Notes: generated from the letters alone by a model not told the origin. DNA of 64,000 bases from Gambelia wislizenii (GCA_030847615.1 JAUMIR010000001.1:61765501-61829500), one strand, 5' to 3'. Positions 21,766-32,786 are shown, numbered from the stretch's first letter. Numbers and translations: made by a program.

Positions 21766-22094
21766 TCTAGCTCAATTCACTAGATTTGCTGATTAAAGCT
21801 GAAGTTAATCCTATGTTGTTGTTTTTTTTAAATTGATTCATTTTAGAATGTTAGAATATACTAGGGTAGATGGCTTTTCCTCCAGCAGATTCATCAAGAC
21901 AGGGAGGCCTAAGAAAAAGGATTAGGTTTGGAAGAAATGTCTCATATCCCTCTCTTGCTAAGCAGCAGAACCCAGCAGAAGAATATCTGAGAAGCAATTG
22001 AAGAGCTGGGATTGAGAAACAAATGGAGAAGAATGAGAAGGAAGAGGAAAGTGAGTCCTAGTATGGGATTCAGTGAGGTGGAGAACTAGTTTGT

Positions 22095-22262
22095 TTGTGA
22101 AGTTGAAGGCTTTCACGGCTGGCATCCATAGATTTTCCTTGGTTTTTTTCTGGGCTGTGAGCCCATGTTCTGGAAGAGTTTATTTCTGGTGTTTCGTCTG
22201 CATCCGTGGCTGGCTTCTTCAGAGAAAGCAGAGAAGCAAAGCAAACTAGTTTGTTTGCTTAG
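22095..22262 (-). mobile_element. Penelope-like element terminal fragment with hammerhead-like core
   Basis: The sequence GAAGGCTTTCACGGCTGGC...GCCCATGTTCTGGAAGAG is a common reptile repeat that I associate with Penelope-like retroelements. On the minus strand it holds CTGAAGA (complement of 22216-22222) and GAAAC (complement of 22191-22195), spaced by a short helix-loop, matching the CUGANGA...GAAA core of hammerhead ribozymes. The fragment sits 2 kb from Penelope-like coding debris on the same strand. Confidence 0.6.
22191..22222 (-). ncRNA. Hammerhead-ribozyme-like catalytic core (decayed)
   Basis: CUGAAGA, then stem II GCCAGC / loop CACGGAU / GCAGAC, then GAAAC. Four of six stem II pairs hold. 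In Penelope-like elements such motifs lie in the terminal repeats and self-cleave the transcript. Activity of this copy is doubtful. Confidence 0.5.
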
Positions 22263-22404
22263 CCTGTTTAGGCCCAAAAGGCTGATGTTCTGCCACTTAT
22301 TGGCCTGTATATCTTTCTGAGGAGTGGGTGGTTCAAATGGACTCACCTCAGATCTTCTCATCTACTGATTTTACCTTTTTTTTCTATTGTATATTACTGT
22401 ATGA

Positions 22405-22585
22405 TGTTGTGTGCCTTCCAAGTTGTTTCCTAAGGCAAACCAATCATGGCGTTTTCTGAGCCTGAGAGTGTGTGACTTGCCCAAGGTCACCAGGTTGAGT
22501 TTAATAGCCAAGCAGGTATTCAAACCCTAGTCTCTAGAGTTGTAGTCCAACACTCAAACCACAATGCCATGGTGGCTCCATAATA
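22405..22585 (-). mobile_element. tRNA-derived (MIR-like) SINE
   Basis: The plus strand reads GTGTGCCTTCCAAGTTGTTTCC ... GTGACTTGCCCAAGGTCACC ... ATTCAAACCCTAGTCTC ... CACTCAAACCACAATGCC, the complement of a SINE with A and B boxes at its 5' end. The same family occurs at 52845-53065. Confidence 0.7.
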
Positions 22586-22742
22586 AGAAAAGTTATTGAA
22601 AGGTTATTGAAAGAAACAGAAGGATCAGCACTAAAAACACAACTTAATATTGTCAGTGTAGGCATAGCAGTTGATGTAAGGGCTTTTTAAACTAATAATC
22701 TGGTACAATTTATTTTAAAACCAACACAAAATAACCACTGAG

Positions 22743-22962
22743 GCTGCTGCCACACTGAAGAAATAATGCAGCTTGACACCACTTTAACTGCCATGGCTCA
22801 ATGCTATGGAACTCTGGGATTTGTAGTTTTGTGAGATATTTAACCTTCTCCATTAGAGAGCTCTAGTGCTACAACAAATTACAAATCCCAGGGTTCCATA
22901 GAATGGAGCCATGATAGTTAAAGTGGTGCCAAACTGCATTATTTATGCAGTGTGGCAGCAGC
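22743..22962. mobile_element. 220-bp palindromic hAT-like MITE, copy 1
   Basis: Perfect 15-bp termini GCTGCTGCCACACTG and its complement; the interior is also a long imperfect palindrome with GGGATTTGTAGTTTTGTGAG opposite AACAAATTACAAATCCC. Further copies are at 30708-30918 and 32787-33006, with partial ones at 33727-33848 and 39812-39915. hAT assignment is from memory of similar lizard repeats. Confidence 0.75.
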
Positions 22963-23364
22963 TTCAGCAGTCCAAATTCCTTTGCTTTGTTTTTCCTTGG
23001 AGGGTGCAAGGATCAGAACTGCATAGATGGAACTATGTCCTGATGTAGGCTCTCAGCCATTGGTAGTCTAAATAACATAACTTTTCTAAAATTTTAACAG
23101 AAACATGTGATTGAGCGGTAACAGAGTGGTATCCATTCCAAACTCCCGAGTAACCTGAGCAGGAAGGATTTTTCATATGGGGACAGCTATCAGATTTTAA
23201 TGACTCTTTAGTGATGTGCACACCAAGTAATGCTGGATGCATTTTGTGTACGCTGAGTTTTGGAGCTAGCCTGCAGAAAAACCCCAATATTTTCTAAGAA
23301 AGCCTCCTATTCTTGTTTTCACTGTCATGGAGCTTTGTGCAAATCATGGAAAGCATGAACAACG

Positions 23365-23525
23365 GTGTATCCTGCCTGTGGATCAGGCCTGCTTCTCCCC
23401 CATTCCCTCCACAAAATGGGAAGAAGTCCAGATGGATATGCCGGTTCATTGCTGCAGCCACCAGTGCTGGCATCTCCCTTGCTCTCTCTGAAGGCAGGAA
23501 GCCAGCCTCCAACAAGTGAACAATT
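23365..23525. mobile_element. Fragment of a palindromic MITE family (also at 38.6 and 60.0 kb)
   Basis: Shares the words GATCAGGCCTG, CATTCCCTCCACAAAATGG and GGCATCTCCCTTGCTCTCT with the elements at 38560-38890 and 59930-60270 (in one or the other orientation). Non-coding. From 22963 to 23364 and 23526 to 24239 I see nothing else definite. Confidence 0.5.
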
Positions 23526-24239
23526 GTTCTATTTTCCTATTGAGTCTGTCAATCTATCATCCAACTAACTGTTGGTGGGAAATTCTCACTTTTGTGTTTG
23601 GTTCTTCATCTTTAAATTGACTTGCAGTAGATAATTCTTCAAATGGAGCATAAAAAAGATGGATGGAAGTAGAGGGAAAATTAGTTTTTATTTTAGCATG
23701 AGCTTTTGCGGATATAAATTCACTTCCTCATACAAAGTACAGATACCCAGGCCTCAGGATATAAAGCATATTTACACAGTTGTGGGAGTGGGACCGGCAT
23801 GGAATGTAATAGGAGCCAGAAAGGTGCAAATCATGACTCTTGCCCTAAATTTTCAAAGAGCTGCATAAGGCGATACAATATGAATCTTTAAGATCTTTAC
23901 AGTGGTCAGTGTGTGTTGATGTGTGAAAACAATAAATATGCTTACCAAATGTCAATTTCCTTGGGTTCAAAAGCTTTTCTGAGAAGATTTGTTTTCTTAC
24001 ACATGCAGTAGCGAGGAATCTTGAATTAATACATGTAGTGTGCCATGAAGCCATTGTCTTTGTTCATTCTTCTGCTAATGGAATGGAATTTGTGAATATT
24101 GAATATAAGTCAATTCAGCAGTATTTCATTCTAGCCTTCCTTTGTAATTTCCTTGTTCAAGGACTACAACCTTTAGATCCCATACTTTATGTCCTGTAAC
24201 GCTAAACATTCTGCAACTGGTTTTTGGGTACTGCCAATT

Positions 24240-24570
24240 CTAATGTCTGATTTGTATCAATTTATTCTCTTGAATCAAGACTGTCCTATTTGTCAATGTA
24301 GAGGACAGAGGAGCATTGCTGGCATAGAATAGAATATATAATGTTGGGGGAAGAGTAAGTAAATGTACCTCTGATATTGTGGGTGATATTATTAGCCTCT
24401 GTAATATTGCTTCCACAGTAGATGTGGAGACAGGGTTGGCATCTGGGTTTGTGACAGAGCCTTGTCCCTGTACTATCATCCATTTTATGCATCCTGTTGT
24501 GACTAGTTGTTTATGGAGGACACCTTCAAATACTGGATTGTCTCCAGTAAAGTAGGACACATGGCCACCA
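24240..24570 (-). pseudogene. Penelope-like element coding fragment (linker before GIY-YIG)
   Basis: The minus frame includes CHKPRCQPCLHIYC, ITHNIRGTFTYSSPNIIYSI and LCQQCSSVLYIDK. This follows the layout of Penelope-like proteins, where a cysteine-containing linker and an IRxTFxCxSxNxxYxIxCxxC block precede the GIY-YIG endonuclease; here the YIG position has become YID. Frames are broken on both sides. The reverse-transcriptase part is not seen. Confidence 0.6.
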
Positions 24571-24917
24571 TAAATATTAAGATATATAATAACCAAGTAG
24601 GCCTTTCAGATGCAGCTATCTTGGATTGCTAAGTGATATGGTTAAAAGCAACTGCCACAGGCTGTGAAATATAAATTTCAAGCCCCAAGCCCCTCAACTA
24701 ACAATCAACCATCAGACATTCATAACAACTTTCATTGTCACTAATGTCCAGGACAGTGACATAGCCTCATCGTTACCTTGCTTGTTTGGTTATTTCTGCT
24801 GGCAGCTAGGAAATTAAAAACTAAATTTGTTGGTCAGCTTTGAATGCCTCTTTTGTTTTGTTGTGGCTTACTGCTAAACAATACAATTATTATTACTACT
24901 ATTACAGTCATAATTGG

Positions 24918-25519
24918 AGATTTTCACACCGAGGCTAAATGCCCCGCTTCTGTCCCGCCACCTCCTCTCCCGTTCCTGCAACGGAATGGAGATAAATGTT
25001 CGCACACTTACCTCCATTCCGCTGCAGGAACGGGCTCCCTGCCTCCTTTCCAGCTGGCTGTAAATGCAGCCATCATAAGGCTGCTTTTACGACCGGCTGG
25101 TGGAAATCCCACTCATTCTTGTGAGAGAATGAGCGGGATGGAAATTTAAACTTTACCCCCACCAGCTGTCAAAGTAAACAATAAAATGAAAAAAAAAATA
25201 CAAGGAACCCTGGATGGGAGGAAGGGTGGCACTTACCTGGCTGTCCAGATCGTGGCAGTAAGTGCCTGCCACAGAGCTCCTCCCCCATCCCTGTCATTCC
25301 AGAACAAGGATGGGGGGGGCTATTTGCACACTTGCGTTCCATTTCAGAAGCGGAATTGGGTGCCTAATAACGACTTCTCCCCATGAATAATATATCACGG
25401 GGAGAAAACAGAATAATGACAATTTAGGCATGGAACAGGGTAAATGTGTCTGAAAAGAAAATCTTTCAGCGACCCTGTTCTGTGCCAGTAATAAGACAAG
25501 TTGCCCGTGTGAAAATCTC
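24918..25519. mobile_element. About 600-bp non-autonomous DNA transposon with GAGATTTTCACAC ends
   Basis: Inverted termini GAGATTTTCACAC at 24918-24930 and GTGTGAAAATCTC at 25507-25519. A subterminal inverted pair (CCCGTTCCTGCAACGGAATGG against CCATTCCGCTGCAGGAACGGG, about 80 bases apart) lies near the left end. It is richer in CpG than its surroundings. No clear target duplication and no transposase. Confidence 0.7.
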
Positions 25520-25847
25520 TATTGATTTGAATTGGGAGTGAGTCCTTGTAGAGTGAGGTGGACAGGGACACACAAAAATGGCTATGATTCCTCGTAGTAT
25601 AAAACTTTGGCCTGAATTGTAGGGCTGCCAGATTGAAAACTGGAGAGGGCCCCTATACCTTTAATGGCTGCATTGAAGAGTGAATTTCAACTGGAGTTAC
25701 TTGTCATACAACCAGGTAACAAACACCTGGTGAAATTTCCTATTTTCCACGACCTTTAAAGGTACAAGAGCCATCTCCAGTTTTCACTCTCCAGTCCTAA
25801 TTTAGTCCCAACTGGAGAAAACCCACTGAGTCAATGGTATATCTCAA

Positions 25848-26115
25848 TAACAACAACAACAACAACAATAATATTTATTTTTACCCTGCCCCTCTGTTAA
25901 AAACAATCAGGGTAGCTTACAAAAATTAAATTACAAATACAGATTAAAATCCCTAAACATCACCCACCCCCACCCTCCCCCATAAAAAGATATTAAACCA
26001 ATATAAATTAAAACAACTAATCTAAAATTACATTAAAAAAATAATAAATAGCCAGCAGACTAAAAAAGAGGCCAGGAGCTCCTGAGGCCGGGATCTAATT
26101 AGGAAAGGCCTGCAA
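25848..26115 (-). mobile_element. L2 LINE 3' end, minus strand
   Basis: Complement of the L2 3' UTR at 2664-2935: the tail is now (AAC)n/(AAT)n, followed by the complement of GTAAGC...GATTGTTT, the G-rich tract, and CTTTCCTAATTAGATCCCGGCCTCAGG. Only the last about 270 bases of the element are present. Confidence 0.85.
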
Positions 26116-26239
26116 TTCAATCAGTGGTTGAATTGTGTTCATTCACAATTCAGCCACTGATTCAAAAGATCTACTCTTTTGTGACTAACCACTAGGCGTT
26201 CCCCTGTAACTTCTTTTCTTCAGTATCACTCATATAGCA

Positions 26240-26780
26240 CCGGCATTATTTATTTACTTACTTACTTATTTATTTATTTTATGTCACCTTTCTCCTGGAG
26301 TGGGATCCAAGGTGGCTTACAAATAAAATTAGCTAAAACCTAACAGTACAGTTTTTAAACCAATTACAATCATCTCATTTAAACAGTATAAAAGTATGTT
26401 TAAAAGATACAAAAGTTAAAAGCATAAATAAACACAGCACACACCCCAATAAAAAGCCTATCTGAGACTGATTACATATTAAAAGCCTGCTTAAATAGAA
26501 ATGTCTTTGCGGGCCCACCAAAAAGAAAACAGGGAGGGGGCCACCATAGGCTCCCATGGAAGGGCAGCTCCACTGCTTGTGATGTTCTCACACAAAGGGT
26601 GGAGGGAGAAGGAGCAACTGGAGAGGCCCACCAAATAATTTTATTTCTTTTATTTATATCCTGTCTTTCTCCAGAATTGGACCCAAGGTTGCTCACATAT
26701 GGGTTAAAACAAGGTACATGAGTTAAACATTATTAGTACACAAGTTAATGCAAAATTGAATATGGTAGATATTAAAACAT
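26240..26780 (-). repeat. Retroposon tails and a dispersed reptile repeat
   Basis: Two (TTTA)n-headed stretches (26240 and 26640) each read as the complement of a LINE/SINE end (GTCACCTTTCTCC...GGTGGCTTACA and CTGTCTTTCTCC...TTGCTCAC). Between them, 26440-26620 resembles a repeat also seen at 28330-28445, 38160-38555 and 56480-56645 (CTTTGC...AGGGAGGGGCC...CTCCA). Confidence 0.5.
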
Positions 26781-28187
26781 AGAATCATAGAATTGCAGAG
26801 TTGGAAGAGACCACAAGGGCCATCCAGTCCAACCCTCTGCCATGCAGGAATCATGATCAAAGCATCCCCGACAGATGGCAATCCAGCCTCTGTTTAAAGA
26901 CCTCCAAGGAAGGAAACCCCACCAAACTCTGAGGGAGTGTGTTCCACTGCCGAACAGCTCTTACTGTCAAAATGTTCCTCCTCATGTTGAGGTGGAATCT
27001 CTGTTCCTGGAGCTTTCATCCATTGCTCTGTGTTCTAGTCTCTGGAGGGGCAGAAAACAAGCTTGCTCCATCCTCAATGTGACACCCCTTCAAATACTTA
27101 AACAGGGCTATCATATCGCCCCTTAACCGTCTTTTTTCCAGTTCCCTAAGTCTCTCCTCATAAGGCATGGTTTCCAGACCTTTCACCATTTTAGTTGCCC
27201 TTCTCTGGACACGCTCCAATTTGTCAATATCCTTTTTGAATTGTGGGGCCCAGAACTGGACACAGTATTCTAGGTGAGGTCTGAACAAGGCAGAATTGAG
27301 TCGCACTATCACTTCCCTTGATCTAGACACCATACTTCTATTGATGAAGCCCAAAATCGCATTGGCCTTTTTAGCTGCCACATCACACTGTTGACTCATG
27401 TTCAACTTGTGGTCTACTAGGACTCCTAGATCCCTTTCGCACATAGTCTCCTTCAGCCAGGTCTCCCCCATCCTATATCTATGCATTTCATTGTTCCGCC
27501 CTAAGTGCAGTATCTTACATTTCTCCATATTGAATTTCATTTTGTTAACTTTGGCCCAGCTCTCCAGTCTATCCAGGTCATTTTGAATTTTGATCCTGTC
27601 CTCTAGGGTATTAGCTACTCCTCCTAATTTGGTGTCATCTGCAAATTTGATAAGTATGCCCCTAATTCCCTCATCCAAGTCATTGATAAAGATGTTGAAT
27701 AGCACTGGGCCCAGGACAGAACCCTGTGGCACCCAACTGGTCACATCTTTCCAAGAGGAAGAGGAGCCACTGCTGAGCACCCTTTGGGTTCGGCTGGTCA
27801 ACCAATTACCAATCCATTGAACAGTTAACTTGTCTAGCCCACATTGTACATGCTTGTTTGCAAGAATGTCATGGGGAACCTTATCAATGGCCTTACTGAA
27901 ATCAAGGTATGCGTTCCCTTCATCTACCAAGCTGGTAATTTTATCAAAAAAAGAGATCAGATTAGTCTGGCATGACTTGTTTCTCTGAAACCCATGTTGA
28001 CTTTTTGTGATTATGGCATTGCCTTCTAAATGTTCACAGACTCTCTGTTTAATGATCTGCTCTAGAATCTTCCCTAGTATTGATGTCAGACTAACTGGAC
28101 GATAATTGTTGGGATCCTCTTTTCCCCCCTTTCTGAAGATGGGGACAATGTTTGCCCTCCTCCAGTCTGCTGGGACTTCTCCTGTTC
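26781..28187 (-). mobile_element. CR1 LINE, 1.4 kb, 5'-truncated, minus strand
   Basis: Begins with the CR1 3' end (ATAGAATCATAGAATTGCAG) and runs through RT to truncation at about 28187, just upstream of the [17 protein letters not shown] motif. Closely related to the 19.2 kb copy but in better condition. Confidence 0.92.
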
Positions 28188-28188
28188 T
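27016..28188 (-). CDS. CR1 reverse transcriptase, long partial ORF (about 390 codons)
   Basis: One uninterrupted minus-strand frame covers fingers ([29 protein letters not shown]), motif A in altered form ([11 protein letters not shown]; the usual AFDKV is AIDKV and a few codons before YLDF are missing), motif B ([15 protein letters not shown]), motif C (FADDTKLGG) and the C-terminal region to ETRTQSNG. A small in-frame deletion is visible against the related copy, but no stop occurs. The element lacks endonuclease and ORF1, so it is a remnant rather than an active element. Confidence 0.85.
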   Translation of the reverse strand, partial: RTGEVPADWRRANIVPIFRKGGKEDPNNYRPVSLTSILGKILEQIIKQRVCEHLEGNAIITKSQHGFQRNKSCQTNLISFFDKITSLVDEGNAYLDFSKAIDKVPHDILANKHVQCGLDKLTVQWIGNWLTSRTQRVLSSGSSSSWKDVTSWVPQGSVLGPVLFNIFINDLDEGIRGILIKFADDTKLGGVANTLEDRIKIQNDLDRLESWAKVNKMKFNMEKCKILHLGRNNEMHRYRMGETWLKETMCERDLGVLVDHKLNMSQQCDVAAKKANAILGFINRSMVSRSREVIVRLNSALFRPHLEYCVQFWAPQFKKDIDKLERVQRRATKMVKGLETMPYEERLRELEKRRLRGDMIALFKYLKGCHIEDGASLFSAPPETRTQSNG

Positions 28189-28329
28189 ACACATCTATAC
28201 TTTAGAATAATGTAACAAAAATTTAAATCCATAACAAGAATAATTAAAAGGCAATGCAGCACAGGCACCCTGTTAAAGACCTTTCCACACATAGTCACCA
28301 AATGCTTGATCAGATTAAAAAACAAAAAC

Positions 28330-28445
28330 AAAAAACCAAAAACCAAAAACCCAAACAACTCTTTGCCTGCTGGCAGAAGGAGAGCAGGAAGGGGCCCTGC
28401 CTGTTTACTCATGGCAGAGAGCTCCACAGCCTGGGAGAAGACACT
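28330..28445. repeat. Dispersed reptile repeat fragment
   Basis: CTCTTTGCCTGCTGGCAG...AGCAGGAAGGGGCC...AGCTCCACAGCCTGGGAGAAG matches the pattern at 56565-56645 and 26500-26575. Class unknown. Confidence 0.45.
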
Positions 28446-28744
28446 AAGACTTAGCACCCCTGGGGCCTATGTTGGCCAATCTCTTCTGGAAGCTCAGCAG
28501 TAGTCAGATTTCCTCACACTCACACCCCATATGAAAGGGCAGCAAATTCTCAGTCATTTAATTTCTTATTCTCATACATTTACTGCCAAGGAGCTGAAGA
28601 GGTGCTTGTGGGATTTCCTGCCTCATGTAAAAATAGCCTGGCTGGCTTTATTTTATGTATTGTATACCTTGGCTTGGGTAAATATTTCCTACTTTTACTG
28701 CTCCGTGGATTCCCAGGAATCCATCAGGTTGAAACAAATTGAAA

Positions 28745-29612
28745 AACAAATTGAAACTTAATCCAGACAAGACAGAAGTGCTCCTGATCAGTCAAAATGC
28801 ATACCAGGGAATAGGAACCCAGGCTGTGCTGGATGGGGTCACACTCCCTCTGAAATCTCAGGCCTGAAGATTGTGTGTTCTCCTGGATTCCACTCTGAGC
28901 CTGGATGCCCAGGTTTCAGCAGTGGCCAGGAGCACATTTGCACAGCTTAAATGTGTGCGCTAGCTGTGCCTGTTCCTAGAGATGTCAAGATCTGGCCATG
29001 GTGACACATGCCTTGATTACATCTCATTTGGTCTACTGTAACACACTCTACATGGGGCTGCCTTTGGAAACTGTTTGAAAACTTCAGTGGGTCCAGAATG
29101 CTGCAGCCAGAATGCTGACCGGGGCCAGTTACAGGGGCCATATAACTCCCTTGTTAAAACAGCTTCACTGGCTTCTGGTTTGTTTCTGGGCACAATTCAA
29201 AGTGCTGGTTATGACCTATAAAGCCCTAAGTGCTTGGATCCAGACTATTTGAAAGACTGGATCTTGTGATACAATCCTGCCAGAGCCCTATGGTCATCAG
29301 GAGGAGGCTTTCTCTTGGCCCCACCTTCATCACAAGCTCACTTGGTGAGGACTCAAGAGAGAGCCTTCTCAGTGGCTGCTCCTAGCATCTGGAATGCCCT
29401 GGCCCCCTCCACGATTGTTTTTCGCTGCCAAGCAAATACTTTTCTTTTCAAGCAGGCTTATTTTTTATCTGCTATGCTTTAGATTTTATATGCTTTGAAC
29501 TGATTTTATAAATTTTAATTGTATATATTATATTTTTAATCTGTTGTTTTATGGAATCCATCGTGTGTCCAATTTTGGAAGAAAGGCAGCAAATAAATAA
29601 ATGAATGAATAA
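28745..29612 (+). mobile_element. L2 LINE 3' part, decayed
   Basis: Starts at the codons for KLNPDKTEVLLI and proceeds through the RT C-terminal region (LDYCNTLYMGLP-like, SLHWLPV-like words at 29030-29180) into an AT-rich 3' UTR and an (AATA)n tail near 29600. Frameshifts and stops are frequent, so it is older than the 1.2 kb copy. Confidence 0.8.
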
Positions 29613-30234
29613 TCAATCTTAGTGGAGGAATCAGTAACAGACAGGCAATGACCTTTCTTTATGCACAATTTTTCCATTGTCACACAGCATTCCCCTGCAA
29701 TGTATCAAGAACTGTGCTGTGAGGGCACATTCTAGATTGGCTGCTATCTCATGTGAACTGTGAAAGTGTCTCAGAATTCACCACACAATCCTGTACAATG
29801 TGGAGGGATTCAGAAACATACTTGCAAACCTTTGCAGACCATTTAGTATGGAAAAAACTTCCTTGAGGATAAAAGGTTTGAAAGGTATTGGTGTATGGGG
29901 GAGGGGATGGTTTTGTTTGATCAAAGTAGATTGAGCATTTATCCATTTAAAACAGGATTCAGATAGGATGATTTGGAACAGGAAAGAAAGTTCTTGAATG
30001 ACCTTGCAGGTAAACACAGCTACACAACTCTGAAACATGAGGAACAAGGGTAAGAGGTCTTCAAAATCCAAGGTGATAAGGAAGAGATCTTTGCCCTTAG
30101 TTCAGTTCTGTCTTCAATCCATTGAAGCATAAATGTGTTAAATGAGAAGGGACTCTGTGTTCCTTGCAAACACCAGATGCATTCATTCGAAAAGCTTTTC
30201 AGTATTCTGCTCTGGTTCCTTTTTTCCTTCACAG

Positions 30235-30305
30235 AGCAGCAGGTCTACACAGACCAGGGGAAAGATGAGTTCTACCATGCCGTGGTTGACTCTTGGAGAG
30301 AAAAG
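30235..30305 (+). CDS. Candidate internal coding exon, product unknown
   Basis: A strong acceptor (TTCCTTTTTTCCTTCACAG) precedes a 71-nt segment that ends AAG|GTTAGG. It is open in phase 1, reading (E)QQVYTDQGKDEFYHAVV followed by DSWREK, and ends in phase 0. No repeat family covers it. The next candidate at 33079 starts in phase 0, so the two could be spliced in frame. I do not recognise the protein. The alternative is a chance open stretch; the balanced, non-repetitive amino-acid content and good splice sites argue against that. Confidence 0.5.
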
Positions 30306-30707
30306 GTTAGGCCAAGTGCATCCTTGTGCTAATTAAAATAACCTCCACACTCCTTACCAAATTCCACTTCCCTGCCTGTGCCTCATTCTGTTGTTTGTTA
30401 GCATTTCAGTATGGAATCTTAGCAGCCGACAACATGAAATCTTGCTTTAATTCGACACATCACTTTTAAAGTGGTGCTGCCCATTCAGGAGGGAGATAAT
30501 AACCGTAATAGACACAGTGAAGTCACAATCGTTTTGAAATATCTGGAAGATTCAGCTGTGTGTACATTGTCTGAACATTCTTGCTTAAGTAGGTTCTGAT
30601 TATTTATTTACATGTTAAAAACATGAGCTCCTGCCATCCTGTCTACAACGTAGAACTCCCAAGATAGCTTACAACAGACAAAAGCTGTGAACTAATATGG
30701 TGACAAA

Positions 30708-30918
30708 GGGTGCAGCTGCACTATAGAAATAATACAGTTTAACTGACATGGCTCCATGTTACAGAATACTGGGACTTGTAGTTTTGTGAGGCATCAGCAC
30801 TCTTTGTCAGAGAAGGCTAAAGACCTTGTAAAACTACAAATCCCAGCATTCCATAGAATGGAGCTACAGCATTTAAAGTAGTGTCGAACTGTGTTATTTC
30901 TACAGTGTAGATAAGACC
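30708..30918. mobile_element. Palindromic hAT-like MITE, copy 2
   Basis: GGTGCAGCTGCACTATAGAA...TTCTACAGTGTAGATAAGACC, with the central TTGTAGTTTTGTGAG and ACTACAAATCCCAG blocks. Same family as 22743-22962. Confidence 0.75.
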
Positions 30919-31054
30919 AAAGAGGGCTGATATTGCCTATGGACTGCAACATAAGTTACATGTAGGGAAAAAAAAGAATAGGTGCTTTCTTCCACTCTCT
31001 TTAGAGAAGTAAGAATGACATATGTTAATACCCTTGTGAGTTATGTTCTGCTGT

Positions 31055-31240
31055 CTGAGGAAGCAGCATAATACAGTGGTAAAGAACATGTGTATATGCT
31101 GGAAGTCCCAAGTCCAGCCTCTAGCATCTTCAGGTAAAAAAGACAAGTAGCAGGTGAGGGGGGAAAAGCTGCTTTGTCCAAGGCTAAGGAAACCACTGCC
31201 ATGCGGAGCAGAAATACTGGGCTAGATGGATAAATATTTA
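31055..31240 (+). mobile_element. tRNA-derived SINE (second family)
   Basis: Contains TACAGTGGTAAAGAACATG (A-box-like), a diverged B box and the 3' word CTAAGGAAACCACTGCC...ATACTGGGCTAGATGGA. The complement of its 3' region recurs at 55765-55890. Confidence 0.6.
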
Positions 31241-31507
31241 TGGTGTAATGCTTATTCCACTATAAAGCCTTGATATCCTATGTCCCTAATATCCTTCTTT
31301 TATGCTGAGTAGTTGAAAAAGGACTGTATCTGTACTAATATACCCTTTGTTTCATATTAAAGGGGCTACAAGTTGATTCTCCCTTATCTGGAATTCCAAA
31401 ATCCAAATATTCCAATATCCAAAATTGTCCACAAGAGTGACTGAGAAAGTGACACCATTGCTTTCTGATGGTTTAATATACACAAATTTTGTTTCATGTA
31501 CAAAATT

Positions 31508-31803
31508 ATGAAAAATATTTATTTATTTATTTACTTATATTTAGGCATTTAACCCCACTCTTCAGCCACAAATGCCCTCAGAGCAGCTTACAAGTTGTTA
31601 AGCAATAGCACTTTACACATCTACACCACTTGATAGTGTACTAGGCACTAAGTGGTTTCAAATGTGTGTTAGCTAATTGCCCCCACAAGCTGGGTACTCA
31701 TTTTACTGACCTACAAAAGGATGGAAGGCTGAGTGAACTTTGGAGCCCTTGGGATTGAACTTGCAATGTTGTGGCTACAGTTAACCACTGCACCACCAGG
31801 GCA
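31508..31803 (-). mobile_element. tRNA-derived SINE, full length, minus strand
   Basis: Reverse complement of the 7928-8206 family: (ATTT)n tail, ACCCCACTCTTCAGCC, GCAGCTTACAAGTTG, TGGAAGGCTGAGTG, B-box complement GGGATTGAACTTGC and A-box complement TTAACCACTGCACCACC. Confidence 0.8.
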
Positions 31804-32439
31804 TCCACCGATTCAACCATCCACAGCTTGAAAATATCCTTCCTCCCAAAAAAACCCTACAAAAAGCAAACCTTGATTTTGCCATTTTATATAAGGGATA
31901 CCATTTTACTACACAATTGTATATAATGGGACCTAAGCATCCACAGATTTTGATATCTATGGGTGGTCCTTGAACAAACCCCAGCAAATACCAAGGGTTT
32001 GCTGTATTTATTTCCTTTCCTTCAGGTTCTTCACCTTTCCCAACACACAGCATTCTGTGGGCACTGAGCATGCTCAGTCCTCACTGGGGCTGTATTGGGG
32101 GAGTCCCCCCCCCTTAGGGTTTTCCTTTCCATATTTTTCCCCAGTGCCACCTGGTAGCTTCCATGTCAGTGAGGCGATAAATCCACCCTGGGTTTTAATC
32201 TGAACTTTAAAGAAGACATCTAAGTTGCTGGACCCTGTTCCCAAAACAGGTTCAACACCTTCAGTAACTCCTTCAAAGTTAAGAATAAAACTTAGAGCAG
32301 AGTCACTGTCCCACTGACCTAGAAGCAAAAAGTTGCCACTGTTTTACAACACACCTTCACCCCCATCACCAACTGAATTTTGGCTAAGATCTTAATATCA
32401 TCCACCAACAGAGCTTGATATTTGCACCCTACACTATTA

Positions 32440-32625
32440 CAGTACTATAAATCCAATTTAACTTCTATGGCAACATCCAATGATTAATTCTAGGATTCAC
32501 AGTTTAGGGAGGGGTGCTCAGCCAGAGGTCTCTAATGCTTCACCAAACTACAAATCCCAGAATTCCATAGGAAGTTGCCATGGCGGATAAAGTGGAATCA
32601 TAGATATAATTGTTTAATATGAAAG
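32440..32625. mobile_element. hAT-like palindromic MITE, diverged subfamily
   Basis: TCTAGGATTCACAGTTTAGGG and CACCAAACTACAAATCCCAG mark the two inner arms, with the outer words TCTATGGCAAC and GTTGCCATGG. Less regular than the 220-bp family. Confidence 0.5.
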
Positions 32626-32786
32626 GATCCTTAGACTAAGTGGTTTATTAAAATTAAAATTAAACTGCTGAGTGCTTTGTTGCTTCTCGCACTGCCTTGG
32701 TATTGATTGTGACTATTGCACTTAAAGAAGACGGCAGAGCCAAAGGCTTACTCTTCAATTGGGCTGTATGTACATCGTAGACAGTG

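Larger units (their letters stand above)
19221..21771 (-). mobile_element. CR1 LINE, 2.55 kb, 5'-truncated, minus strand
   Basis: The 3' end is at the left, with ATCATAGA octamers followed by the conserved CR1 end (GCAGAGTTGGAAGAGACCAC). Going right on the minus strand come the RT C-terminus, palm and fingers, a connector, and most of the APE endonuclease; truncation falls in the endonuclease near 21771 (YRPP-type motif). Several frameshifts break the ORF. It is highly similar to the copy at 26780-28187. Confidence 0.92.
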
